Shown in pieces: positions 32,639-41,508 of a stretch of 64,000 nucleotides of DNA. The notes beneath the pieces were generated by a model that worked only from the letters and a program-made list of their open reading frames with translations, made no database searches and had not been told where the DNA came from. This DNA is from Micromonospora chokoriensis (lineage in GTDB: Bacteria; Actinomycetota; Actinomycetes; Mycobacteriales; Micromonosporaceae). The stretch is from assembly GCF_900091505.1 (NCBI RefSeq), contig NZ_LT607409.1, forward strand, positions 6,510,001 through 6,574,000, given 5' to 3'. How positions within the stretch are numbered: the stretch's first letter is position 1; each line of letters begins with the position of its first letter. A program made the position numbers and the translations under genes.

Positions 32639-33574
32639 ATGCGTATGAAGCGCGTGGCGGCGGTCGCCATGATGGCCTCCCTCGCCCTGTCGGCCGCCGC
32701 GTGCGGCAAGGAGGGTGAGCCGACCCCGAGCGCGGGCGGCAGCGCCTCCGGTGCCGCCCAGTCGGACACCTGCAAGAGCTCCGGCGCGACCTTCACCCCG
32801 AAGACCGACGCCGCCATCGCCGGCAGCCCGACCTTCGAGAAGATCAAGACCGCCGGCAAGGTCTCCGTCGGGGTCAAGTTCGACCAGCCGAACCTCGGCT
32901 ACAAGGACGCCCAGGGCAAGCGGTGCGGCTTCGACATCGAGATCGCCCAGTACGTGGCGAGCACGCTGGGCATCGACCCGGCGAAGATCGAGTACAAGGA
33001 GATCGCGTCGGCCAACCGGGAGACCGCGATCAAGGGTGGTGAGGTCGACTACTACGTCGGCACCTACTCGATCACCGACAAGCGCAAGAACGACATCTCC
33101 TTCGCCGGCCCGTACTTCGTTGCCGGGCAGGACCTGCTGGTCCGCAAGGACGAGACGTCGATCACCGGCAAGGACACCCTCAAGGGCAAGAAGGTCTGCT
33201 CGGCCACCGGCTCGACGCCGATCCAGAAGGTCCGGGACGAGGGTCTGACCGAGGCGAACAACATCGTCGAGTTCAAGACCTACTCGGAGTGCGTCTCGCA
33301 GCTGCTCGACAAGAAGGTCGACGCCGTCACCACCGACGACGCGATCCTCAAGGGCTACGCGGCGCAGAGCCCGAGCGAGCTGAAGGTGGTCGGCCAGCCG
33401 TTCAGCACCGAGAAGTACGGCATCGGCCTGCCCAAGGACGACAAGGCCCTGCGCGACTACGTCAACAACCAGATCGAGGCGTCGTTCGGCAACGGCACCT
33501 GGCAGAAGATCTACGACGGCACGCTCGGTCTGTCCGGCTCGGCCGGCACCCCGCCCACCCTCGAGCGGTACTGA
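32639..33574 (+). CDS. gluB: Glutamate-binding lipoprotein
   Basis: Extracellular substrate-binding lipoprotein, family 3 of ABC solute receptors. Signal MRMKRVAAVAMMASLALSAAAC with lipobox LSAAAC (C22). The mature protein has a Ser/Gly-rich tether (SAGGSASGAAQ) and the binding-fold motifs KIKTAGKVSVGVKFDQP, VDYYVGTYSITDKRKNDISFAGPYF and VDAVTTDDAIL. ATG at 32639 follows AGAAGGAGA. Length is 311 residues. A strong hairpin follows the gene, which should give more binding protein than permease. Confidence 0.94.
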   Translation: MRMKRVAAVAMMASLALSAAACGKEGEPTPSAGGSASGAAQSDTCKSSGATFTPKTDAAIAGSPTFEKIKTAGKVSVGVKFDQPNLGYKDAQGKRCGFDIEIAQYVASTLGIDPAKIEYKEIASANRETAIKGGEVDYYVGTYSITDKRKNDISFAGPYFVAGQDLLVRKDETSITGKDTLKGKKVCSATGSTPIQKVRDEGLTEANNIVEFKTYSECVSQLLDKKVDAVTTDDAILKGYAAQSPSELKVVGQPFSTEKYGIGLPKDDKALRDYVNNQIEASFGNGTWQKIYDGTLGLSGSAGTPPTLERY

Positions 33575-33598
33575 TTCAACCGGCTCGACACGAGTGGT

Positions 33599-33631
33599 GA
33601 CGCCGGACGGGGCTCATCCCCGTCCGGCGTC
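33599..33631 (+). terminator. Intercistronic 14-bp hairpin between gluB and gluC
   Basis: GACGCCGGACGGGG (33599-33612) pairs perfectly with CCCCGTCCGGCGTC (33618-33631) around a five-base loop. It lies in the middle of the operon, so it probably attenuates transcription or protects the gluB mRNA end. Confidence 0.8.
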
Positions 33632-33654
33632 CGTCCGAGGACTGAGAGCGAGGC

Positions 33655-34311
33655 ATGGGCGAGTTCTTCCGCGTACTGACGGACAACGGGCAACTGTTCG
33701 TCGACGGGTTCACCAACACCGTCAAACTTTTCCTGATCGCCGCGGTCGGCAGCCTCGTCCTCGGCATGCTGCTCGGCGCGATGCGGGTCTCCCCCGTGCC
33801 GGCGCTGCGCGCGTTCGGCGCCACGTACGTCAACCTGGTGCGCAACACCCCGCTGACGCTGGTCTTCGCGTTCCTCGTGTTCGCGGTGCCGAAGCTGGAC
33901 GTCAACATCGACTACTTCGCCAGCGCCACCATCGCGCTGACCGTCTACACCTCCGCCTTCGTGTGTGAGGTGATCCGCTCCGGCGTGAACACGGTCGCCG
34001 CCGGTCAGGCCGAGGCAGCCCGCGCGCTCGGCATGACCTTCAGTCAGGTGCTCACGCTCATCGTGCTGCCGCAGGCGTTGCGAGCGATGGTCCCACCGAT
34101 GGTGAGCGTGTTCATCGCGATGCTGAAGAACACCACCATCGCCGCCGGTTTTTCGGTGCTGGAGGCCGGCGCGATCCCCGCGTACATGGCTGAGCGAGGC
34201 GAGCCGCAGTTCGCCGTCCTGCTCTGGATCACCATCGGCTTCCTGATCCTGATCCTGCCGCTGGTGGCGTTGCAGCGGTTCCTGGAGCGCAAGTGGAGGG
34301 TGGCCCGATGA
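33655..34311 (+). CDS. gluC: Glutamate ABC transporter permease GluC
   Basis: Inner-membrane permease of 218 residues with about five transmembrane helices and the His/Glu/Gln-family permease opening FFRVLTDNGQLFVDGFTNTVKLFLIA. The EAA loop is EAARALGMTFSQVLTLIVLPQALRAMVPP. ATG at 33655 follows GAGCGAGG. It pairs with GluD, which starts 22 bases after its stop. Confidence 0.93.
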   Translation: MGEFFRVLTDNGQLFVDGFTNTVKLFLIAAVGSLVLGMLLGAMRVSPVPALRAFGATYVNLVRNTPLTLVFAFLVFAVPKLDVNIDYFASATIALTVYTSAFVCEVIRSGVNTVAAGQAEAARALGMTFSQVLTLIVLPQALRAMVPPMVSVFIAMLKNTTIAAGFSVLEAGAIPAYMAERGEPQFAVLLWITIGFLILILPLVALQRFLERKWRVAR

Positions 34312-34333
34312 ACGGGCTGGTCGCGAACGGAAG

Positions 34334-35215
34334 GTGGCCGAGTTGAGCCAGGCGTCGATCCTCTACGACCTGCCCGGGCCCCGCGCCAAACGGCGCAACG
34401 CGATCCTGGGGATCGCCTCCACCGCCGGCATCATCGCGCTACTCGCCTACATCGGCTACAAGTTCGCCGACACAGGTCAGTTCGAGGCCCGCAAGTGGGA
34501 GCAGTTCCAGTACGCCTCGGTGCAACGCGAGTTGCTCGGTGGGCTCTGGGCGACGCTGAAGGCCGCCGGCATCGCCGCGGTCTTGGCGCTGCTGTTCGGC
34601 GCGGTGTTCGCCAGTGCCCGACTGAGCGACAAGTGGATCCTGCGTACCCCGGCGACCTTCGTCGTGGAGCTGTTCCGGGCGATCCCCCTACTCATCCTGA
34701 TCTTCTTCGGCTACTACGTGCCGCTGCAGTACGGCTGGTCGATCGACAAGCTGTGGGCGCTGGTCATCGGCCTCATGCTCTACAACGGCTCGGTGCTCGC
34801 GGAGATCTTCCGGGCCGGCATCAACGCCGTCCCGTACGGGCAGACCGAGGGCGCCTACGCGGTCGGCATGCGCAAGAACCAGGTGCTGCGGCTGATCCTG
34901 CTGCCGCAGGCGGTGCGGTCGATGCTCCCGGCGATCGTCAGCCAGCTCGTCGTGCTGCTCAAGGACACCGCGCTGGGCTTCATCATCACGTACCCCGAAC
35001 TGCTCTTCGTGGGTAAGCAGATCGGCGGCCGCCTGCCGTTCGGGCTGCCGTACGTGCCGACGTACCTGATCGTGGCGGCGATCTACATCGCCATCTGCGG
35101 TGCGCTGTCGGTCCTGGCCTGGTGGCTGCAGAAGCGAATGGGCCGGACGCCGCGGACGGCAGCGAAGGTGCTGCCCGCCCAGGACGTTGGCGATGCCGCC
35201 GGCCGGATGATCTGA
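34334..35215 (+). CDS. gluD: Glutamate ABC transporter permease GluD
   Basis: Second permease (293 residues from GTG 34334). A cytoplasmic N-terminus of about 30 residues, LYDLPGPRAKRRNAILG, precedes the helices; EAA loop is TEGAYAVGMRKNQVLRLILLPQAVRSMLP. A TTG at 34343, three codons later, follows AAGGTGG and is an equal candidate for the start. The C-terminal tail (KRMGRTPRTAAKVLPAQ) is hydrophilic. The gene faces rny across a long GATC-bounded hairpin. Confidence 0.92.
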   Translation: MAELSQASILYDLPGPRAKRRNAILGIASTAGIIALLAYIGYKFADTGQFEARKWEQFQYASVQRELLGGLWATLKAAGIAAVLALLFGAVFASARLSDKWILRTPATFVVELFRAIPLLILIFFGYYVPLQYGWSIDKLWALVIGLMLYNGSVLAEIFRAGINAVPYGQTEGAYAVGMRKNQVLRLILLPQAVRSMLPAIVSQLVVLLKDTALGFIITYPELLFVGKQIGGRLPFGLPYVPTYLIVAAIYIAICGALSVLAWWLQKRMGRTPRTAAKVLPAQDVGDAAGRMI

Positions 35216-35245
35216 CCGGACGGGCCGCCGGGCCGTCCGCTGCAT

Positions 35246-35321
35246 GATCGACTCGAGTTCGTTTGATATCGGGGTATTCCTTCGTCTGGGATACCCCGAT
35301 ATCGCTGAACTCGAGTCGATC
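35246..35321. terminator. GATC-bounded long hairpin between gluD and rny
   Basis: Arms start GATCGACTCGAGTTC (35246-35260) and end GAACTCGAGTCGATC (35307-35321); inner arms GATATCGGGGTAT and ATACCCCGATATC extend it, with a small internal mismatch and a short loop. It lies between convergent genes. Confidence 0.8.
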
Positions 35322-35332
35322 AGAGCGGCCGG

Positions 35333-37099
35333 TCAGCGGGCGATCTCGGTGACCCGGGACTCGCGGACCACTGTGACCCGGATCTGACCCGGGTAGGTCA
35401 GCTCCTCCTCGATCTGCTTGGCCACGTCGCGGGCCAGCACGGCCGCCCCGATGTCGTCCACGTCGTCCGGCTTGACCATCACCCGGATCTCCCGGCCGGC
35501 CTGCATGGCGAAGACCTTGTCCACGCCCAGCTTGCCGGCCGCGATCTCCTCGATCCGCTCCAGCCGCTTGACGTACGCCTCCAGGCTCTCCCGACGCGCG
35601 CCCGGCCGACCGCCGGAGCAGGCGTCGGACGCCTGGGTGAGGACGGCCTCGATGGTCTGCGGGGGCACCTCGTTGTGGTGCGCCTCGATGGCGTGCACCA
35701 CGTCCTCGTGCTCACCGTACTTGCGGGCCAGGTCCGCGCCGATGATGGCGTGGCTGCCCTCCACCTCGTGGGTGAGCGCCTTGCCGATGTCGTGCAGGAA
35801 CGCCGACCGCTTGATGATCGGCACGTCCAACCGCAGCTCGGCGGCCATGATGCCGGCGATGTGCGCGGTCTCGACCAGGTGCTTGAGCACGTTCTGCCCG
35901 TACGAGGTGCGGTAGCGCAGGCGGCCGAGCAGGGTCACCAACTCCGGGTGGATCTCGGTGATGCCGACCTCGACCAGGGCGTCCTCGGCGGCGCGGAGGC
36001 AGAGCTCCTCCACCTCCTGCCGGGCCAGGTCGTAGACCTCCTCGATCCGGTGCGGGTGGATCCGACCGTCCAGCACCAGCTTCTCCAGCGTCAGCCGGCC
36101 CACCTCCCGGCGGACCGGGTCGAAGCAGGACAGCAACACCGCCTCGGGGGTGTCGTCGATGATCAAATTGACGCCGGTCACCGACTCGAAGGCGCGGATG
36201 TTGCGCCCCTCCCGGCCGATGATCCGCCCCTTCATCTCGTCACCGGGCAGGTGTAGGACGCTGACCACGCTCTCCGCGGTCTGCTCGCTGGCGACCCGCT
36301 GGATCGCGTCCACCACGATGTGTCGGGCCCGCTGCTCGGCGGTGGTGCGCGCGTCGGACTCGATGTCCCGTACGAGCAGTGCCGCCTCCCGCTTGGCGGA
36401 CGTCTCGATCGCCTCGACCAGCTCCAGCCGGGCCGCTTCGGCGGTGAGCCCGGCCACCCGCTCCAACTCCCGGCGCCGGAGTTCCTCCGACTCGGTTAGC
36501 TCGACCTCCCGCTGGGCGAGCGCTGACTCCCGGGCGGCGAGGTCGGCCTTCGCGGCGGTGAGCTGCCGCTCCCGCTCGGCGAACCGCTCCACCTCCTCGG
36601 TGTGCATCCGCTCCCGCTCGTCCATCCGGGCGGCCCGGCGTTCCACCTCGGCGGCCTGCTCCCGGGTGGTGGCGGCCAGCACCGCGACCTCCCGCTCGCC
36701 GCTGCGCCGCGCTGCCGTGCGCAGCTGCTCGGCGTCCGCCTCGGCCTGCTTGTGGGCGCGCTCCAGGACGGTGTCCGCCTCGGCACGGGCGTCGTCGAGC
36801 ACCCGACGCGCCTCGGCGCGGGCCGCCTTCGCCTCCGCCTTCGCCGCCGCCGCCTCGGTGCGGGCCGCCGCGGCGGCGGACTTCGCCACGTCGATCGTGC
36901 TGTTCGCCTCGTCGGCCGCCGTTCGCAGGGCAGCGAGCGACTGCTCCTGACGATCCTTCTCGGCGATGAAGGCGGGATCCTCCGGAGCCGGCCCGGCACC
37001 CATCCGGCGCATCGTCCGGATGCCCACCAGCACGGCTCCGATCACGACCAGCGCGAGGACGAGGACGGCCGCGAGGAGCACGACGTCGAAGGCGTTCAT
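35333..37099 (-). CDS. rny: Ribonuclease Y
   Basis: Membrane-anchored endoribonuclease starting mRNA decay. A transmembrane helix (residues 7-29) is followed by a long charged coiled coil (about 45-270, dense in Ala/Arg/Glu), a KH domain (GREGRNIRAFESVTGVNLIIDD) and an HD domain (FLHDIGKALTHEVEGSHAIIGADLA). The end (EEELTYPGQIRVTVVRESR) is typical. At 588 residues it is longer than the Bacillus protein, mainly in the coiled coil. ATG at 37099. It replaces the position of other genes between gluD and recX; co-transcription with recX is unlikely because 587 bases separate them. Confidence 0.93.
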   Translation of the reverse strand: MNAFDVVLLAAVLVLALVVIGAVLVGIRTMRRMGAGPAPEDPAFIAEKDRQEQSLAALRTAADEANSTIDVAKSAAAAARTEAAAAKAEAKAARAEARRVLDDARAEADTVLERAHKQAEADAEQLRTAARRSGEREVAVLAATTREQAAEVERRAARMDERERMHTEEVERFAERERQLTAAKADLAARESALAQREVELTESEELRRRELERVAGLTAEAARLELVEAIETSAKREAALLVRDIESDARTTAEQRARHIVVDAIQRVASEQTAESVVSVLHLPGDEMKGRIIGREGRNIRAFESVTGVNLIIDDTPEAVLLSCFDPVRREVGRLTLEKLVLDGRIHPHRIEEVYDLARQEVEELCLRAAEDALVEVGITEIHPELVTLLGRLRYRTSYGQNVLKHLVETAHIAGIMAAELRLDVPIIKRSAFLHDIGKALTHEVEGSHAIIGADLARKYGEHEDVVHAIEAHHNEVPPQTIEAVLTQASDACSGGRPGARRESLEAYVKRLERIEEIAAGKLGVDKVFAMQAGREIRVMVKPDDVDDIGAAVLARDVAKQIEEELTYPGQIRVTVVRESRVTEIAR

Positions 37100-37686
37100 G
37101 CCGGGACCCCGTCGGGTCTACCGGTGAACCTGTGCCGCCGCCCCGCCATGGCCGCCTCCCCTAACGTCGAGACCGCAGCGACCGTGCCGGGGCACACTCC
37201 TGCGGCTGTGGACGCCCGACCGGAGCGGCTGGCCGTGGGTAGCTCTCTCCGCCGGCGGTGCCCGCGGGCAGCGTCGGCGACCGGGTGCAGTTGTCGCGGC
37301 GTCCCGGACCGGCCAGTCCGGAGCTGCCGCCAAAGGCCGCGGAGTCGGCCAAAGTGATGCTGTCTTGTTACGCGATCTATGTTGTGCGCTTAGCCTGCGA
37401 TGGTCGGGCAATGTGAGCCTGTATGGCGAGGCTAGGTCTCCGGGGGTGCTCTGGTCAAGGACTCATGATCAAACCCCCCGAACGGAGAGAAGTTGAATCG
37501 TCACCCAAAGCTGATGTCGATGCGGACACAGAGTGACAAAAACCGCGACCCGGCAGGCGTGATTGACATGTCGTACCTGTTCAGGGACGACGCCCCGGTG
37601 AGCAGAGCCGACTTTGTGACAACCATGACGTCGGCACCGAGCCGCCGCCCGCCGTCACCGTCCAACCCGACAGCCCCGCCGACCGG
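37100..37686. other. 587-base gap between rny and recX
   Basis: No convincing gene. It contains the leader and promoter of rny (AT-richer segment near 37360-37400 on the minus strand) and the recX 3' end. A TTG-started plus-strand frame at 37493-37834 has a GGAGAG before it but overlaps recX antisense. No c-di-AMP or other riboswitch pattern was recognised. Confidence 0.5.
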
Positions 37687-38376
37687 TCACTCCACCACGC
37701 GGGTGTCGCGGTCCAGGTCGCCCTCGGCGTCAGCGAGAGCGTCGGCGTCGATCTGCGCGGCGAACTCGGCCGCCTCGGCGCTCTGCGCGGCCAGCGCATC
37801 CTTCACCGCCCGGATCGCGACCCCCGGCGGGTAACCCTTGCGGGCCAGCATGCCCACCAGCCGGCGGAAGACCGCATCGGGCTCGCCCCGGGCCGTGCGC
37901 AGCTTGCGCTCCACGAGACCACGGGCGGTGTCCGCCTCGGTCTCCTCGTCCAACTCACCCAACGCCTCGGTGGCCACGTCGCCGTCGACGCCCTTACGGC
38001 GCAACTCGTTGGCGAGGGCACGGCGAGCCAGCCCGCGACCGGTGTGCCGACTGGACACCCACGCTCGGGCGAACGCGGCGTCGTCGATGATGCCGACCTC
38101 GTCGTACCGGTCGAGCACCTCGGCCGCCACCTGCTCGGAGATGCCCCGCTTGGCCAATGCCCCGGCCAGCTCGGCTCGGGTGCGTGGCCGGACGGCGAGC
38201 TGGCGCAGGCAGATCTCGCGGGCCACCTCGGACTCGTCGCGCGGCGGGGGCGCCGGTTCGTCTGCCGACGACTCGGCCTGTCGTCCCCGACGGGGACGCG
38301 GTGGGTCAGCGGCGTCGCCCGCACGGGACGGACTGGCATCCCAGCCCCGCCCCGTGCGGGCGCGTCGTCCTGCCAT
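37687..38376 (-). CDS. recX: Regulatory protein RecX
   Basis: Inhibits and disassembles RecA filaments. The three helical tandem repeats are present: ICLRQLAVRPRTRAELAGALAKRGISEQVAAEVLDRYDEVGIIDDAAFARAWVSSR, then RGLARRALANELRRKGVDGDVATEALGEL, then AVFRRLVGMLARKGYPPGVAIRAVKDAL. The N-terminus has an extra disordered segment (residues 1-50, Arg/Asp/Pro-rich), so the protein is 229 residues. The gene lies 14 bases behind recA in the same direction and is certainly co-transcribed; control comes from the recA SOS box. Confidence 0.95.
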   Translation of the reverse strand: MAGRRARTGRGWDASPSRAGDAADPPRPRRGRQAESSADEPAPPPRDESEVAREICLRQLAVRPRTRAELAGALAKRGISEQVAAEVLDRYDEVGIIDDAAFARAWVSSRHTGRGLARRALANELRRKGVDGDVATEALGELDEETEADTARGLVERKLRTARGEPDAVFRRLVGMLARKGYPPGVAIRAVKDALAAQSAEAAEFAAQIDADALADAEGDLDRDTRVVE

Positions 38377-38390
38377 GGGTCAGCGACCGG

Positions 38391-39437
38391 TCAGAAGTCG
38401 ACCGGCGGCAGCTCCGGGCCACCGGCGGCGTCACCCGCGCCGACACCGACGCCGAGCTTCTCCAGGATCTTCTTCTCGATCTCGGCGGCCACGTCCGGGT
38501 TTTCCTTCAGGAACTCCCGGGCCTTCTCCTTGCCCTGACCGAGCTGGTCGCCGTCGTACGTGTACCACGCTCCGGACTTGCGGATGATCGCCTGCTCCAC
38601 GCCGACGTCGATCAGCGAGCCCTCCCGCGAGATGCCCTTGCCGTACATGATGTCGAACTCGGCCTGCTTGAACGGTGCGGCGACCTTGTTCTTCACGACC
38701 TTGACCCGGGTGCGGTTGCCGACCACGTCGGTGCCGTCCTTGAGGCTCTCGATGCGTCGCACGTCGAGCCGGACCGAGGCGTAGAACTTCAGCGCCCGAC
38801 CACCGGTGGTGGTCTCCGGGCTGCCGAACATGACACCGATCTTTTCCCGCAGCTGGTTGATGAAGATCGCCGTGGTGCCGGTGTTGCTGAGCACACCGGT
38901 GATCTTCCGGAGGGCCTGGCTCATCAACCGGGCCTGGAGACCCACGTGGCTGTCGCCCATCTCGCCCTCGATCTCGGCGCGCGGCACCAGGGCAGCCACC
39001 GAGTCGATCACGATGATGTCGAGCGCGCCGGAGCGGATCAGCATGTCCGCGATCTCCAGCGCCTGCTCGCCGGTGTCCGGCTGGGAGACCAGCATCGCGT
39101 CGGTGTCGACACCGAGGGCCTTCGCGTACTCCGGGTCGAGCGCGTGCTCGGCGTCGATGAAGGCGGCGATGCCGCCGTTGCGCTGGGCGTTGGCCACCGC
39201 GTGCAGGGCCACCGTGGTCTTACCGCTGGACTCGGGGCCGTAGACCTCGATCACCCGACCCCGCGGCAGGCCGCCCACGCCGAGCGCCACGTCGAGCGCG
39301 ATGGAGCCGGTCGGGATCACGGCGGTCTGGACGACAGGCCGCTCCCCCAGCCTCATCACCGAGCCCTTGCCGAATTGCTTGTCGATCTGAGCGAGAGCAA
39401 GGTCGAGTGCCTTCTCCCGGTCAGGTCCTGCTGCCAT
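38391..39437 (-). CDS. recA: Recombinase RecA
   Basis: Strand-exchange ATPase and LexA co-protease. Walker A GPESSGKT (67-74); motifs include HALDPEYAKALGVDTD, VIDSVAALVPRAEIEGEMGD and the L2-loop FINQLREKIGVMFGSPETTTGG. The acidic C-terminus ends PPVDF. Length is 348 residues. ATG at 39437 follows GGGTGG; an in-frame start 16 codons upstream adds no family residues. No intein is present. An SOS-box-like element lies about 130 bases upstream within a promoter. Confidence 0.97.
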   Translation of the reverse strand: MAAGPDREKALDLALAQIDKQFGKGSVMRLGERPVVQTAVIPTGSIALDVALGVGGLPRGRVIEVYGPESSGKTTVALHAVANAQRNGGIAAFIDAEHALDPEYAKALGVDTDAMLVSQPDTGEQALEIADMLIRSGALDIIVIDSVAALVPRAEIEGEMGDSHVGLQARLMSQALRKITGVLSNTGTTAIFINQLREKIGVMFGSPETTTGGRALKFYASVRLDVRRIESLKDGTDVVGNRTRVKVVKNKVAAPFKQAEFDIMYGKGISREGSLIDVGVEQAIIRKSGAWYTYDGDQLGQGKEKAREFLKENPDVAAEIEKKILEKLGVGVGAGDAAGGPELPPVDF

Positions 39438-39561
39438 GGTTGCCACCCCTGCCTTCGCCGGCGTCTTTGCTGAGCTTCGCGTCACGCGGACACGCTAGGC
39501 GCTAGGTCCGACAGAAAACCAGCCGACGGGCCGCGAGCTGTGGACGAGCACCCCGCTGTGG

Positions 39562-39592
39562 ACAATAGCCGAACAGGTGTACGACTCGACAA
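39562..39592 (-). promoter_or_regulatory. recA promoter with SOS box in the spacer
   Basis: CGAACAGGTGTACG (39570-39583) matches the LexA consensus CGAACRNNYGTTYG with one mismatch. On the minus strand it lies between TTGTCG (39587-39592) and CTATTG/TATTGT (39562-39568), so LexA would occlude the promoter. Confidence 0.72.
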
Positions 39593-39621
39593 GCGACACG
39601 CGGAAGTGACGAAAAGGCTGC

Positions 39622-39822
39622 TCAGCGTAGTCGGGCGGGCACCCGGTCGGGGTACGCGGCACAGACCGCCCGCCACACCACGTTCGTCCGCTCACCCGCC
39701 GCCAACGCCTGCTCGATGGTCCGTCCGTCGAGCTGGGACAGCACCTGATCGCGGGCGATGCTCGCCGCGTAGCCGGGCCCGAACGCCTCCTCCAGGCGCG
39801 CCCAGAAGTCGGTCAGCCGCAC
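39622..39822 (-). CDS. DUF3046 protein
   Basis: 66-residue protein of an actinobacterial family usually found just upstream of recA, as here. MRLTDFWARLEEAFGPGYAASIARDQVLSQLDGRTIEQAL is the family signature; the rest (ERTNVVWRAVCAAYPDRVPARLR) is the conserved end. It is small, soluble and of unknown function. It starts four bases after the MFS gene stop and lies just upstream of the recA promoter; transcription from the MFS gene may read into it. Confidence 0.9.
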   Translation of the reverse strand: MRLTDFWARLEEAFGPGYAASIARDQVLSQLDGRTIEQALAAGERTNVVWRAVCAAYPDRVPARLR

Positions 39823-39826
39823 GTGA

Positions 39827-41185
39827 TCAGCCCTCCTCGTCCGGTGCCCCGGTCGGCACCGGGCGCAACGCTAGCGCCACCAGGGGCGCCGCCGCGACCG
39901 CCGCGAGCAGGGTGAGCACGGGATAACCGGCGAACTGCATGACAAACCCGCTGACCACGGCGGCGGCAGCCCCGGCCAACCCCATGACCAGGTCGCAGAA
40001 CCCCTGGACGCTCGGCCGCACCCCGGCCGGCACCGACTCGGACAGCAGCGTCGAGCCGGCCACCATCGTCCCCGACCAGCCCAGCCCGAGCAGGACGAGA
40101 CCCACCGAGAGCCGGGGTGTGTGGTGTCCGGCGGTGCCGGCGACCGCGCAGGCGGCCAGCAGGAACCCGACCCCACCGAGGATCACGGCCCGCCGACCGA
40201 GCCGGTCGGTGAGCCACCCCACCACCGGGGAGAACGCGTACATGCCGGCGATGTGCAGGCTCAGCACGATGCCGACCAGGCGCAGCACGTCGGCGTCGGC
40301 GTGCGACTCGCCGAGCCGGACCGGGGTCATCGCCATCACCGCCACCATGACCAGGTGACCGACCGCCACGGCGGCGACGCCGAGCCGGGCGGCGGGTCGC
40401 GCGCGTACCACCGACCAGGCCGCCCGCATCCCCGCGCCGCGCGGCGCGCGCACCGCTACCGGCGCGGCGGCCGGCGCCTCCGCCACCGCGGCCGTCGCGG
40501 CGGCGTCGGTCGGCGGAACGACGGGCGTGTCGGCCGCCGCGAGCCGCCGCGCGGTGAGCAGCGGGTCGGGCCGGAGCAACCCGAGGAGTACGACGGCAGC
40601 CAGCACGAACGCTGCCGAGCTGAACGCGAACGGGCCGGCGAGTGGGGGCAACCCCCAGCCGGTGGTGACCCGGTCGGCCAGGGCGGCGAAGTTCGGCGCG
40701 GCCACCGCACCGATGGTGGTCGCCCAGACGATCAGGGAGAGCTGCCGGCCCCGTCGGGCCGGCTCGGCGAGGTCCACCGCCGTGTAGCGGGCCTGGAGGT
40801 TCGCGGCGGTGCCCCCACCGAAGAGCAACATGCCGAGGAAGAGCAGCGGGATCCAGTGGGTCATCGCGGACAGCACCACGAGCACGCCGCCGACGGCACC
40901 GACCGCGTACGCCACCACCAGCCCCGGTCGCCGCCCGTGCCGCGCCATGATCCGGGTGACCGGGACGGCGAGCAACGCCGCGCCGACCACCCCCGCGCTC
41001 TGTGCCACACCGGCCACCGCGGTGCCGGCGATCCGCGCGGCGAGCAGCGCGCCCACCGCGATGCCGATGGTGACGCCGACACCGCCGACGATCTGGGTGG
41101 TGAAGAGCAGCCGCAGGGTACGGCGTTGGATCGACGCGATGTCGGGGCGAGCGGCGGTGCCCGGCGCGGTCAGGTCGGTGGCCAT
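39827..41185 (-). CDS. MFS transporter
   Basis: Twelve-helix major facilitator, 452 residues, substrate unknown. The loop 2-3 motif is RIMARHGRRPGLVVAYAVG (the GxxxDRxGRR position), and the second-half repeat has GWLTDRLGRRAVILGG. A long central cytoplasmic loop (about 200-245, rich in Ala/Pro) separates the halves. An export role is likely from the motif set. ATG at 41185. C-rich sequence precedes it. Confidence 0.87.
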   Translation of the reverse strand: MATDLTAPGTAARPDIASIQRRTLRLLFTTQIVGGVGVTIGIAVGALLAARIAGTAVAGVAQSAGVVGAALLAVPVTRIMARHGRRPGLVVAYAVGAVGGVLVVLSAMTHWIPLLFLGMLLFGGGTAANLQARYTAVDLAEPARRGRQLSLIVWATTIGAVAAPNFAALADRVTTGWGLPPLAGPFAFSSAAFVLAAVVLLGLLRPDPLLTARRLAAADTPVVPPTDAAATAAVAEAPAAAPVAVRAPRGAGMRAAWSVVRARPAARLGVAAVAVGHLVMVAVMAMTPVRLGESHADADVLRLVGIVLSLHIAGMYAFSPVVGWLTDRLGRRAVILGGVGFLLAACAVAGTAGHHTPRLSVGLVLLGLGWSGTMVAGSTLLSESVPAGVRPSVQGFCDLVMGLAGAAAAVVSGFVMQFAGYPVLTLLAAVAAAPLVALALRPVPTGAPDEEG

Positions 41186-41222
41186 CGACGCTCCTTACGA
41201 TGAGGGTGGCCCCATCCTCGCG

Positions 41223-41328
41223 CACCCAACCCGCCGCCCGCCGCCCCACACCCCGCGCCACTCCGCACGCCCCACGCCCCCACGCCCCACGCCCCGCGCC
41301 ACCCCGCGCCCCGCGCCCCGCGCCCCGC
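41223..41328. repeat. C-rich degenerate heptamer/octamer repeat
   Basis: Repeats of CCCCGCG, CCCACGC and CCCCGCGC units run for about 100 bases upstream of the MFS gene and directly before a GATC-bounded hairpin. The pattern looks slippage-derived. No ORF with a ribosome site overlaps it. Confidence 0.6.
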
Positions 41329-41330
41329 AT

Positions 41331-41404
41331 GATCCGCGCAACGTCAGGGATGGTGCTGCCTCAGCGTGCCCGGAGGCAGCACTTTCCCCGACGTTGCGCG
41401 GATC
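41331..41404. terminator. GATC-bounded long hairpin between udgX and the MFS gene
   Basis: GATCCGCGCAACGTC (41331-41345) returns as GACGTTGCGCGGATC (41390-41404); inner arms GGTGCTGCCT and AGGCAGCACT continue the stem after a few mismatches. Here it follows udgX rather than lying between convergent genes. Confidence 0.78.
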
Positions 41405-41508
41405 TTGGCCGGGCGCGGGGACGCGTTCGGCAAGATCATGACGGACGGCTGAGCCCTCGCAGCCTCGACAGGCGCACCGGCACGACGCCCATCGGTGTCG
41501 ACGCCGGG

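Noticed and set aside
37493..37834. TTG-started plus-strand gene upstream of recX
   Set aside because: Overlaps recX in antisense and has no recognisable family, despite a GGAGAG.
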